From NCBI GenBank assembly GCA_027186245.1, contig CP114492.1, positions 3,174,501 through 3,238,500 of the forward strand: a stretch of DNA of 64,000 bases, read 5' to 3'. Below, piece by piece: positions 22,680 through 32,769 of the stretch. The notes beneath the pieces are model-generated. The model was not told the DNA's origin, did not search any database, and worked only from the letters and a program-made list of their open reading frames with translations. How positions within the stretch are numbered: position 1 is the stretch's first letter; every line of letters begins with the position of its first letter. The stretch comes from Coriaria nepalensis (lineage: Eukaryota; Streptophyta; Magnoliopsida; Cucurbitales; Coriariaceae). The translations under genes and the position numbers were made by a program.

Positions 22680-23772
22680 TGTCTTCACTTTTAAAGTTCT
22701 AATAGATCAAGTGCCTTACTAGGAAGAGTTTGCAAAATGGAAAACTGTGAAGGGGTACATATGGGAGAGAGCGAATGGGGAGAAAGAGGCAGAGGAAAAA
22801 GAGTCATCCCTCCTCTACCGAAGGGGGGAGTCATGCATTTTGTGAGCACTGCTAGTAGATGACCAATTCCTCCCCAAGCCCCTCTAGTGGCAAGCAGTGG
22901 AGTAGACATACAGCATGCTATAGAAAGGATAGAAAGGGGGCTGGCAGAGAGAGTGGGCTAAGTAGTGGAGTGCTCTATAGACGTTGGTGAGAGAAGAGTT
23001 GAGGAGTATAAGTGTACGCCTTCCTATGGGAGAGTGTCGAGGTTCATTTATAGGCAGGGGTTCCCACCCAAAGCAGATGATGCGGCATCTTATTTGAAGA
23101 CCGTAACAGCGTGAGAAGAGTTTGAGGATTCAATGGATACAACGTGGAACCGAAACCCCCTTGAAACATGGAGGGAGCCGAGGCTTCCCATTAAGAGGGT
23201 CGAGGGCCCGAGAGGACAAGCGAAAGTCATCCAAGAGTTCACTAAAAGAATGAAGAAGTTAGAAGCAGTGGTAAAAGGAACTGCTCTGTATATGGATGGG
23301 CCGGAGAGCCCATTTACCAAGAGGGTGCAAAATGTTCAGTTACCCAAGAAGTTTAGGGCCCTAATCCTGATGTACGATGGAACGAAGTATCATCGGGACC
23401 ACGTCAACTTGTATAAGACCTGCATGAGGATAAATGTCATGTTTAACGAACTAATGTCCCAATGCTTTCACATCACATTTATAGACTCAACCACTGATTG
23501 GAACAGATCTCTCATGTTGAGCTCTATCGACTCATTTGATAAGCTGAAGAAGTTATTCATGTCAAACTTCTAGGGGGCTGCTAATACACGAATCCCCTTC
23601 ATGAGTCGTTATACCATAAGGCAGAACCTGGGGGAAACCTTGATGGATTATGTAGAATGATTTAACCTAGCCTCGAAGAAGGTGGACAGACCCAAGGATA
23701 TTGGGGTTCTGCATGCCTTCTTAGGAGGCATGACGAATATGAAACTCATCAGCCACTCTGGGAAGAAGCGCA
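22680..23772 (+). pseudogene. Tat element 2 gag relic
   Basis: A long open piece (23133-23573, about 146 codons) begins near MDTTWNRNPLETWREPR and contains ESPFTKRVQNVQLPKKFRA, YDGTKYHRDHVNLYKTCMRI, LMSQCFHITFIDSTTDWN and LSSIDSFDKLKKLFMSNF, then a stop. It resumes TRIPFMSRYTIRQNLGETLM, DYVE, FNLASKKVDRP and HAFLGGM. This is the retrotransposon Gag core ('P.P.F...I......P..F.....YDG..DP..H...F......'). Upstream, 22730-23130 is Glu/Arg-rich. The zinc-knuckle part is lost at the deletion junction. Confidence 0.8.
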
Positions 23773-24640
23773 GTGAGTGGAGTTGCGGTAAGTTCAATAT
23801 TGGTGAATGAGGAAGAGGAAAAGCAAATCTCGGTGTACTACACTAGTAAGGTAATGAGTGAGGATGAGGAGAGATACCCTCACGCTAATAAAGCAGTTTT
23901 CACTATGGTGGTAGCGGCAAGAAAGCTGAGGTCGTACTTTCAAGCTCATCCTATAGTGGTTGTGACTAATCTTCCTCTAAAGTAGATCCTTAAGAACCTT
24001 GACACATCGGGGAGAATGCTGAAGTGGTCTGTTGAGCTTAGAGAATTTGACATATCCTATAGATCTAGAGCTCCGATTAAAGCTTAGACCCTAGTGGACC
24101 TCATTTAGGAATTCTCTAGTGAGGGTATGGCAAGTATGAAGAAGGAGGTAAAGATGGATGGCAGTGATGAAGAGGGGCTACGCCCGCTCTTTTGGACATT
24201 ATAGGTATATAAAGCAGTAAATAAGGAAGGTTGTGGAGAAATGCTGATCTTCATCTCCCCAAAGAGTAGGAGGATCAAATATGCGCTTAGATGCTGTTTC
24301 AAGACCTCGGACATCGAGTCAGAGTACGAAGCACTCCTGCAGGGTTAAGGCAGGCCAGAAAGGTAAGGGTTGAACATATCATCATATCTAGTGATTCTCA
24401 GGTTGTGGTTTCATAGGTGCGAGGGGAATTTGAGGCGAAATCAGAGAATATGAGGGCCTACTAGAAGAAGGCCGATGCTACATTGAAAATGTTTGACAAG
24501 TATAAAATAAAGCATGTCCCAAGGAGTACTAATGTCGATGCTAATGCATTGGCGAAACTTGTAACTCTACCATAAACTGACTTATCTACTGAGACCTTGA
24601 GAAGATACCTTGATGCGCCTATCGTTTCCATGTAAACTAT
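23773..24640 (+). pseudogene. Tat element 2 RNase H plus second RNase H relic
   Basis: The best-preserved segment (23773-23985) reads VAVSSILVNEEEEKQISVYY, TSKVMSEDEERYPHANKAVF, AARKLRSYFQAHPIVVVTNL, a textbook gypsy RNase H, followed by [21 protein letters not shown] second domain follows in shifted frames: NKEGCGEM, RRIKYALRCCFKTSDIESEY, EALLQG, and ends MFDKYKIKHVPRSTNVDANA. There is a stop after PLK, and frameshifts occur near 24190 and 24345. The RT that should precede it is missing, so this is a gag-to-RNase H deletion junction. Confidence 0.85.
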
Positions 24641-24689
24641 CGTGGTGACGCTCGAGGATGAGAGAAGGATTGAAGCTATAAAGAAGTAT

Positions 24690-25850
24690 TTGGTAAGTGG
24701 GAAGTTACCATCGTCGAGAAGTGAGGCGAGAAGGGTCATATCTCAGGCTTTTAGGTATGTCATTTCGAAGGGGGTATTTGCAGCTAATCATGAGGTACGT
24801 CTCAGAAAATGAAAAAGAGCTATTGTTGAGGGAGATTCACGAGGGAGTGTGTGGAAGTTACTCGGCTGGGCAGACAACTGTATAGAAGTTAATGAGATAA
24901 GGGTAATTTTAGCCTATGATGAGGAGGGATGCTATGAGTCATAGTAAGCGCTACAGAGACTACAATGTTCATGCCAGTATTCCCTGGAAGCCTTCTATGG
25001 AAATAACCTCAATTAGTAGCCATTGGCTATTTGTAAGGTGGGGAATTGATCTCATTAGACCCTCAACGTAAGGGAAAAAAAAGTATGTTGTGGTAGCCAT
25101 TGACTACTTCACAGAGTGGATTGAGGCCGAGCTCCTGATGATGATCGCAGAGGTAGTTCAATAATTCAAAATTTAAAAATTCTACGCTAATTTGAGAATC
25201 ATGCACTTCACTTCCTCCCCTACCATCCCAAGGTGAATGACTAAGTAGAGGAAGCTAATAAAGTTATCAAAAACTTTTTAAAGAAGAGATTGGTAGAGGA
25301 AGGAAGAAGTTGGGCAGAAGAGCTTCCCTCGATGATATGAGTTATTCGCACCACTCTTCAGAGTGTAACAAGGGAAACCCCTTTCAGCCTAACCTTCGGA
25401 ACTGAGGCAACGGTGCCATCAGAAATCAGCTTACCTTCGTACATGAGGTTGTCGTTCATCAAGGAGGAAAACAATATAGCTCTGGAGGAATCCCTCGATT
25501 TACTTTAAGAAACAAGGGAGGAGGCTCGAATAAGGGAGGAGGCACTGAAAAAGAAGATTGAGCTTCATTACAAAAAAAGAGTAAACCTTAGACCAATTCG
25601 TGTGGGTGACCTGGTGCACAGAAAAATTGTTAATCTCCTGTATAAGGGCCCCTTAGAACCAAATTGGGAAGGACCCTATAGGGTCGTACTCGAGCTCAGA
25701 CTAGGAACATACAAACTCCAGAATCAAGCGAGAAAAGAGCTAGTGCATCCTTGGATCTTAGAAAATCACATGGTCTACCACAAAGGAGGTGAGGTAGAGG
25801 GTGATGACTCGTGTAGCGCTTGTATTACTAATCTATTATCCAGTTAAAAG
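24690..25850 (+). pseudogene. Tat element 2 integrase relic with internal deletion
   Basis: It reads YLQLIMRYVSENEKELLLRE, IHEGVCGSYSAGQTTV, then WGIDLIRPST, KKYVVVAIDYFTEWIEAELL. Near 25150 the sequence skips the 'TDNG' catalytic segment and resumes at the third catalytic Glu region (VND, stop, VEEANKVIKNFLKKRL), then ETPFSLTFGTEATVPSEIS, EEARIREEALKKKIELHY, RVNLRPIRVGDLVHRKI and WEGPYRVVLELRLGTYKL. The last open piece (25602-25847) ends LVHPWILENHMVYH. The second catalytic Asp is deleted, and stops occur throughout the middle. Confidence 0.85.
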
Positions 25851-25899
25851 GCGCTTAAATTGCGCACTCAATGAATGAAATGAATATATGTTTGTTCAT

Positions 25900-26410
25900 A
25901 TCCTCAACTTGGAGTGCTTATTTGGCGCCCAAGGAAATGAAGAGTTCAGCACCAGATAGAGGCTCAACATCTCAAATGGGGAGTGCTTATTTAGCGCCCA
26001 AGGAAATAAAGACTCGAGCACTCGACGTGGGCTCAACAACTTGGAGTGCTTATTTGGCGCCTAAGGTAATAAAGATCTGAGCACTCATAAGGGACTCAGC
26101 ATCTAATAAGTAGGAGTGTTTATTTGGCACCCAAGGTAATAAAGAACTGAGCACTCACAAGGAGCTCATCATCCAACAACTTTGAGTGCTTATTTGGGAC
26201 CCAAGTAATGATAAACTGAGCACCCACAAGGGACTGAACATCCAAAACTTAGACGACCTGAGCACCCAAGCTTATTTGGCGACCAAAGTAATGATGACCT
26301 GAGCATTCAACATAGGCTCAACATCTAAAATGAGGAGCACTTATTTAGCACTAAAGGAAATGCAGATCTAAGCACCCGTAAGAGGCTTAACATCTAATAA
26401 CTGATAGCCC
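25900..26410 (+). repeat. Tandem array in Tat element 2: about 7 copies of a 68-bp unit
   Basis: The landmark GGAGTGCTTATTTGGCGCCC recurs near 25911, 25980, 26043, 26112, 26183, 26268 and 26334, spacing mostly 62-70 bp with one of 85. Each unit continues AAGGAAATAAAG.....GAGCACTC....GGGCTCAACATC. The unit shows no similarity by eye to the 103-bp unit at the same position of element 1. Confidence 0.9.
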
Positions 26411-26539
26411 AATACTTGAGTTCATTTTATCTAACAAGCTTAATCCCTAAGTGTTCAATTTTTCAGAGAAGAAGAATGAGACTAAGTATTGAGAAATCAA
26501 GTATTAACAAAGCAATAGAAAGGTTGAAGAAAGGATTTC

Positions 26540-28382
26540 ATTGGGAAGCTAAAGCAGTCGCAGCTGGAGCAACCTTGAAATCTTCAGCCTCAACCTCATC
26601 TCTGAAGGCCTCATCACTGAGAAGTTCAATCTCATCCATGTTGAGCGATGGGAACTTCAGCTCAATGACATCAATGCATGACATAAAGGCTTTATCGCTA
26701 ATCTCGGGCTTCAAAGGAGATAACTCATCAAATCTATGTAAATGGCCATAACGGCACTCTCAATATTTGGAACTTTAGCCCGTAGTTCCTCTTGAACGGC
26801 TTGGGTAGTGTCTAATTACTCCTGGACCTCCTGAAGCTTGACCGCATTAGTTGCTTTGAGGTCGACCTCCTTGTGATACTTTTTGATGAGCTAGTTTTTC
26901 TCAAAGGTTAGCTCCTTCAGTTGTTGAACTAAGGTGAGAGTACTCTACTTCACCTTCTCATTCTCATATCGTAGGTGTTCAACCTCCTCCTGTTGGAAGG
27001 TTTGAATTGAAGCCTCTATGATAGTTGAGGTAATTTAGCACTGAAATGAAATAAAAATGAGTTATTATAGGGTATATATATTATATATATAAAAAAAAGT
27101 GGAGAACTTATGGTGGAAAGTCAGGCGCTCAGGATCTCCTGGACTTCAGGAAGAGGGAGTCCCACCAGTCTAAGATTCTCCGACCCTTGGTGAAGGTCTA
27201 AGCTCTTCCTCAGATATTCTCTACGTGAGCCCTCGCTGATCCGCAACTCTAATAGAGGTCCTGGCTTGGACTGTTGTGTCGGGAGAGCCAACTTAGATGT
27301 ACACCAGGATAAAGGCGAAAGAGGATTGACCCTCTCAGGGGGATTGGTTGAAGGAACAAGAGCGACCCAGACTGGAGTAAGAGGTGAAGAGGGAGAGGAG
27401 CTGGACACGTCCACCCTCAATAGACATAGAGGGGGTAATCCCTCAGTTTTGAGCCTATTGCTTTGACCTAGTGAGCTTAGAGGAGTTCTTTGCCTCTCCT
27501 TCCGCTCCAAGTATTTTCTATCAGTAAGAGTAAGGACCTCAGTCTTAGAGATTTCCACTATAAAAAAGTGGTGCTAGTATGCACATTCAAGAAAATACTT
27601 AAAATATAAGGCATATAAAAAGGCTATCATGGGCAAGAGCCTTCGGCTCAGCTCGAGGGATGGTATACAAGGGGTCAACATCAAGAGGGGGCTCATCAAA
27701 GATTAGGCCACAGTTGGTCAGATTGTCTATGGTCAAAACTATCCTAAAATTCCTCTCCTATTCAGGCTTATTTATAATGGCCTCCTAGACATCCTCATCC
27801 ATCTTAGAGAGTAGCAGATCTGTCTTTGGTGTGCATTTCTCTTGATACTCAGTGCAGATTGAATAATGGCAAGCAGGGCACTACTAGTTCTCGGTCAAAA
27901 TGAACTCACTTCTCCTTTTAGAATTTATTGGCTTGGGAAGTCCAGTTATAGGCTTGCCTTTCTCTAAAGTTAGGTAGTACCATCCCTAGTTGCTCCTTCT
28001 CAGAGTATAAACAGCCCCAATATAGTCTCCTCCACGCATTCGGTACTAACTGACCAGTGGGAAGTTTCCATGAGTACAATAGGGATTGGATGAACTGATG
28101 GAGGGGCACTCTAAAACCTTAGGAGAACATGTCCATGTAGACAGCCGCCTCTATAGACCCATATGCACCTATAAAGGATATTCGCTCATGCTCCTCAAGT
28201 ACTCAGATGTTGATGTAGGATGGAACATTGTACTTAGTTAGGATGTGGAAACGATCATCCTTGTTGAAGGTAGAAACGACCTCTTTGAAGTGATCAGGCC
28301 GAGGCAAAGCCACCCCTTAGCATTTTTCCTTGGTTCAGGCTGGACCTTCCCTGATCTATCCATCTCGGATGTACCTAACCAT
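26540..28382 (-). pseudogene. Antisense ORF of Tat element 2 ('putative gypsy type transposon' protein)
   Basis: Reading the minus strand from an ATG at 28382: MVRYIRDG, then RPDHFKEVVSTFNKDDRF, ILTKYNVPSYINI, ISFIGAYGSIEAAVYMDMFS, a stop, GFRVPLHQFIQSLLYSWKLP and TGQLVPNAWRRLYWGCLYSE. The pattern 'F..PLH.F...LL.....P.QL.PNAWR' is that of the Pfam 'putative gypsy type transposon' family found in the antisense ORF of Tat elements. After a break (about 27560-27640, possibly an intron) comes an open 145-codon Ser/Pro-rich piece (27558-27121). A coiled coil (VEHLRYENEKVK, LTLVQQLKELTFEKN, KEVDLKATNAVKLQEVQE; 27000-26800) follows, with an acidic tail ending near 26540. Five to seven stops interrupt it. 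Its role in the element is unknown to me. Confidence 0.7.
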
Positions 28383-29240
28383 AAAAGGGGAATGGGTTAG
28401 TCTCAAGTCGGATGTTCACAGTTGCTGGAAGCCTAGTCTAGATGGCTGATGATGATCCTAGGGTCAGTAAATAAAAGTGAAAATTGGTCAGTAAATAAAA
28501 GTGAAAATTGCCTAAGTGTTGGTGAACTCTAAGGAAGTATACGACTAAGGAGGGAAATGCTAAGGGAAATGCTATAACCTATGGAACTATAACTAAGGGA
28601 AATGCTAAGAGAAACACTGAAGGTCAGTATGTCAGAAAGGGAGGGAAAACACCTACACGTTCAATCCCTATGCTCATTTTTTATCAAAAAATATTTTTCA
28701 AAGAAGAGAAAAGGCGGGAAAAATGGCAAATGAAGAACACGCAGCAAATGAAGATCCCGTAGAAAATGAAGAACAAGCAGAAAATGAATAACACATAGAA
28801 GGAGATAGAACTAACTCGCTCGGTTAGACATGATTGATTGAGCAGTTAACGTAGATTGTGGTTCGCGGTGGTTGAAGCGGCGGTGAGAGGTGTCAGATCT
28901 CGCAAAGAATATGGAGAGAGGAAGAGAGCTCTGGATTTAGGGGGAGATGAAAGCTTGGAACGGTTCAAATGGTGTGAGTGGATATAAAAGGGAAGAAAGA
29001 AGAAAGAAAGGGAAGGGACGTGACGGTTCCATACGGCAGTTGGTAGGTGACATGCATCATCACCCTAAAGGTCGTCACATATTACGAAGGGCATGGATCG
29101 ATGGGCATTTAAGGTGTCGTCGTGCATCATTTCACATCCCTTAGTACAGCTGGAGGTCAGTAAAAATTATAAAAGCGTGTCAGCTTGAAAGGAGGTTAGA
29201 ATGCCACATAACCCCTATAAAATGAGGTTGTGTGTCAAAT
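28383..29240. other. Tat element 2 region between antisense ORF and 3' LTR
   Basis: It holds a perfect 24-bp tandem pair (GTCAGTAAATAAAAGTGAAA..., 28467-28514), a second short-period repeat of GAAAATGAAGAACA type (28725-28795) and a GC-richer stretch (28850-29150) with a TATA-like GGATATAAAAGGG at about 28980. By position this would carry the promoter and leader of the antisense ORF, but the TATA motif reads better on the plus strand, so that role is uncertain. Confidence 0.4.
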
Positions 29241-29345
29241 TGTTGGGCCCAACACCGGGATAGCTTTAGATATGCAGCCTCAGTCCGAATAGAGGATACC
29301 GAGTCTGAGGTAAGGTCGGCAGATGTTGGGATGTTGTGAGAGGAA
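29241..29345 (+). repeat. Truncated 3' LTR of Tat element 2 (first 105 bp)
   Basis: TGTTGGGCCCAACACCGGGA and the following 85 bp match the start of the LTR at 21915 with scattered substitutions, then similarity stops abruptly at TGTTGGGATGTTGT. The last 630 bp of the LTR are missing. Confidence 0.65.
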
Positions 29346-30884
29346 TCACCCTTAGTAGGACTGGATCCAACTTTCCTCTTATCAGCAATGGACTTGATCC
29401 TTGCTGACTTCGTACTGGTCCCACCCTCCTTATCAGTCTTTTCCTTCTAATTGGTCTCTTCAGCATTTTTTGTCTCATACTTCACCTTGATCCCTCTCTC
29501 TTGAGCTAAAGATCAATCCTTGCTTTCTCAACTTTCACCTTCAAGTAGCCTTTCTTATCCATACTTGCGAATAAAGAAGAAAGGCACTTAAGTCTATGCA
29601 AACTTGCTGACATGTAGAAAGATATATTAATAAGAGTAAAGCATCAAAGAGTCAAGTTTTGTACCTTTGACTGTCATCATTAACTCTAAGGGACCTAGCA
29701 TTTAGCTGTGTGCTGGTAAGAGTAAATCCAATGCCCAAAAGTTTTTCCCTTGTGATCAGGGTTTTTTTTATAAAGAAAAATTAGAAATTAGAAAATGATA
29801 TATATGAATAAATAAATAAATAAAAAAGAAGAGGGAAAAGAAAAAGTCATTTAGGTATAAGTGTCATGCATTGAAAATTAAGAGATTCTTTTATAAGTCA
29901 ACAGGATGTCTTTTCTTAGATACTCACTCTCCTCTTAAGGCATGTTGATTCCTTTTTTCGTTAGATTTTTTGGTTTGATTCAATTCCATCATTTAATTCA
30001 GAAAGAAAATAATTAGTAATGAAAAAATTATTTTCATTAAAATGAGAAATATATTATTTCATTCTCACCAAAATAAATATTTTTTGATGATAATTATTGT
30101 AACATCTCATTTATATGGGGTATTTTATACATTTTTAAATTTTATTATAGTATTATAATAATTTTTATAACTTTTTCAATATCATAATATTATAATTTGA
30201 TTAATTTTTATTAATCATTCTATTTCTCATTCTCATTCCCTGAAACAAAATATTCTTTTTTCATTTTCATTATCGAATTCGTTTGCTCAGAAATCAAACA
30301 AAATATACCCTTAATTTAAGATTGACTCCTTAATAATAGCTAAAACTAAAAACTATTTTTGTATGATTTTTTTAGCCATAGTTTATTTATTAAGATTAGG
30401 CTTTAGCATACTCTTGAATGTTCAAAACTTATTTTGTTAATGTAATTTAATCATTTAATATTCTTTAAACAAATCAAAAAAGATGGGGGATGAAAGCATC
30501 CATCCATTAGGATTATATATATATATATATATATCTTGAATCTTGAGAGTAAAATAGCAACAAATGCTTTAAAGAGAAGTAAACCCATAAAAAGTCTATC
30601 AGTCCTATATTATCTCCTTATAAATAAAACCCAATATATTTAATATTAATATCCAAACTAATTAAACCCAAAGAAAAGTTTCATAAAAAATATGTTTAAT
30701 TTACTTTTTAGATTTTATGTAGTTCAATATTTTACAAATTCATTCTCGTATAGTTTTCGATCAACTTTTTAGTATATATATAATTCAAATGACACTTTTA
30801 ATCTCTATAAATGAAATTCAAACCATCAACACTAATGTGGCAAAATTTAACATGTCACCACCGATTATATTAAAACGTGTAAAT
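29346..30884. other. Possible further Tat antisense fragment, then intergenic DNA
   Basis: Minus-strand 29580-29346 is Lys/Arg-rich (MDKKGYLKVKVEKARID, ..KRPIRRKRLIRRVGP..) and could be the coding start of another Tat antisense ORF joined to the LTR stub, but no diagnostic motif is seen. From about 29760 the DNA is AT-rich, with an (AT)10 run at 30514-30534 and no gene. Confidence 0.35.
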
Positions 30885-31245
30885 TCAAATTTGTTCCAAG
30901 TTTATTATTTTATTTATAATTATATCCCAAATATTTTTATAATTTATATTTTCTCTCCTCACTTTTTTTTTCTCATTTTTATCCCAACTCAAATCTAAGC
31001 TCACACCTCCATTAGTGAAAGTCGAGCACTATTTGAGCTCTAGACCTCCATCAATGGAGGTCGAGCTCGATCTGAGCTCTAGACTCCATCAACGGAGGTC
31101 GAGCTCAGACCTCCATTAATGAAGATGTGAGCTCAGACTTGAGTTGGATGAAAATGGGAGGAAAAAAAAAAGTAAGAGGAGAAAATAGAAATTATAAGAA
31201 TGTTGCATAAAATTATAAATAAAATAATAACATTGAGACACGTTT
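30885..31245. repeat. Foldback element with about 165-bp inverted arms
   Basis: The left arm (30885-31050) contains CAAGTTTATTATTTTATTTA, TTTTCTCTCCTCAC, CCCAACTCAAATCTAAGCTC and ACACCTCCATTA. It pairs with the inverted right arm (31085-31245) containing AATGAAGATGTGAGCTCAGA, CTTGAGTTGG, GTAAGAGGAGAAAA and AAATAAAATAATAAC. The loop is itself built of shorter dyads (AGACCTCCATCAATGGAGGT). Non-coding; a foldback transposon or MITE is likely. Confidence 0.7.
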
Positions 31246-32735
31246 GTAATTTTTATATTTTATTATTGATAAGATAAGATTAAAGATTTGAATTTATACA
31301 TATCATAGTATGATTGGTACTGAATTAATAAGTGTTCGGTTTTTTCTTTTTTCTTTTATGGCATTTCGGAATTTACCATTAACATATTTAAGGATTTGAG
31401 ATTAAAACGTATTTAAAAGATTGAATAGTTTGGATAAAAAGAGGGGGGGGGGGGTAAAAACCTTAAAATTCTGACTAGAAACACTTTTTCATTGAAAAGA
31501 AACACCTTAGGAAAATAAATTTCACAAAGAGATAGGCCTAATTCCTTGATTGAAAACCAAAGGCGGCTACTGTTATGCCAAGAGTAGGCCAGAGAGAAAA
31601 AATGAAAAAGAGAGAAAAGAAAAGTACGCTGCGCTCCCTTAATTGGCAAAGTTAACTATTCAATGTTTTTTTCCTTAAATGAATGAATCAACGCATTCAT
31701 ATAGCAGCAATATATCTCTTTTCATAACCTCTCCCTGGAACCGGTTATAATGTTTTCGTTTGTCTGATACAACTTACTCCTTATAGATGAAATGACTTCA
31801 AAGGGAGAGTTGGAGTTGTGAGATATGGTAAAATAACTAGAAGTATGTTGGTTATTAGATTAGACAGTAAAAAGAGTTGTGAAATGAGAGTGAATTACTC
31901 TTTTTATCTACTTCAATTTTTAAAATAATCAGTAAATTAATATAATATAAAACTATATGTATTAAAGTTTAAATTATATTAGCTCTTTTATTTGTTATTT
32001 TTATATATTATATACTTTTACTTGAACTTATTTACGATACTTTATATATTGTGAAATGATAAATAAGAAATAAGAAAATTATTTGTCCTATCTCCGATTA
32101 AGAAGAAGTCCAAAGAAAAAGAAAGAAGAAAAAGAAAATAGAAGAAGAATAAGTTGGGCATAGAAAATGAGAGATAATTATTTTATGTTAGTATAAAAAT
32201 GGAGTTGATTTCCCCAAATTGGGGAGAAATAGTTCTTAATTCTAAAAAGTTGGGCAAACTAAACCCTAAAAAATGAATTGTAATCGTATCAATTTTAGAC
32301 AACTTCCTATATTAGGTTTCTAAACAAACTAAATAGATTATTAGGTTTTAATCTAATTTTTCATGGTATTATATATTATTGATTCAGTGTGTAAGGTAGG
32401 AAAAAGAAATTTAGATTACATAAAGATTTTATCGAATCTTATAAGTCTAAGTATCTTAAGTATTATATACCTACATACTTAATCAAACCCTAATTACAAA
32501 TTTTGGTAGGTCAGTGTAAACTTAATCCCCCCCCCCCCCCCCCGGCTATTTAGGTTTTTTTTTTTGGTGAAATTTTCCTCCAAACTTAATTAGTTATTGA
32601 TTTTTATCCACCATTTTCTTTATAGTAAAATTTTAATTTAATAGAATATACTTTTATATTTTTAAATTTTGCAAAAATTTTCAGGACCCACCTCTATAAT
32701 TATGAGGCTTGTGGGAAAAAAAAAATTATAAGCTC

Positions 32736-32769
<34 letters not shown>

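Larger units (their letters stand above)
22652..29345 (+). mobile_element. Tat-type Ty3/gypsy retrotransposon 2 (internally deleted)
   Basis: The order is PBS, gag, RNase H, second RNase H, integrase, tandem array, antisense ORF, then the first 105 bp of a 3' LTR at 29241. Protease and RT are absent: the sequence passes from gag (about 23760) directly into RNase H (about 23775), a deletion of roughly 2 kb compared with element 1. The element shares organisation with element 1 but differs in its 3' tandem array, so it is a related family member rather than a recent copy. It has stops in every domain and is inactive. Confidence 0.8.

Noticed and set aside
26416..26751. 111-codon plus-strand frame after the 68-bp array
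   Set aside because: It is the reverse complement of the acidic C-terminal part of the antisense ORF, which continues as a coiled coil; the plus frame has no motif.
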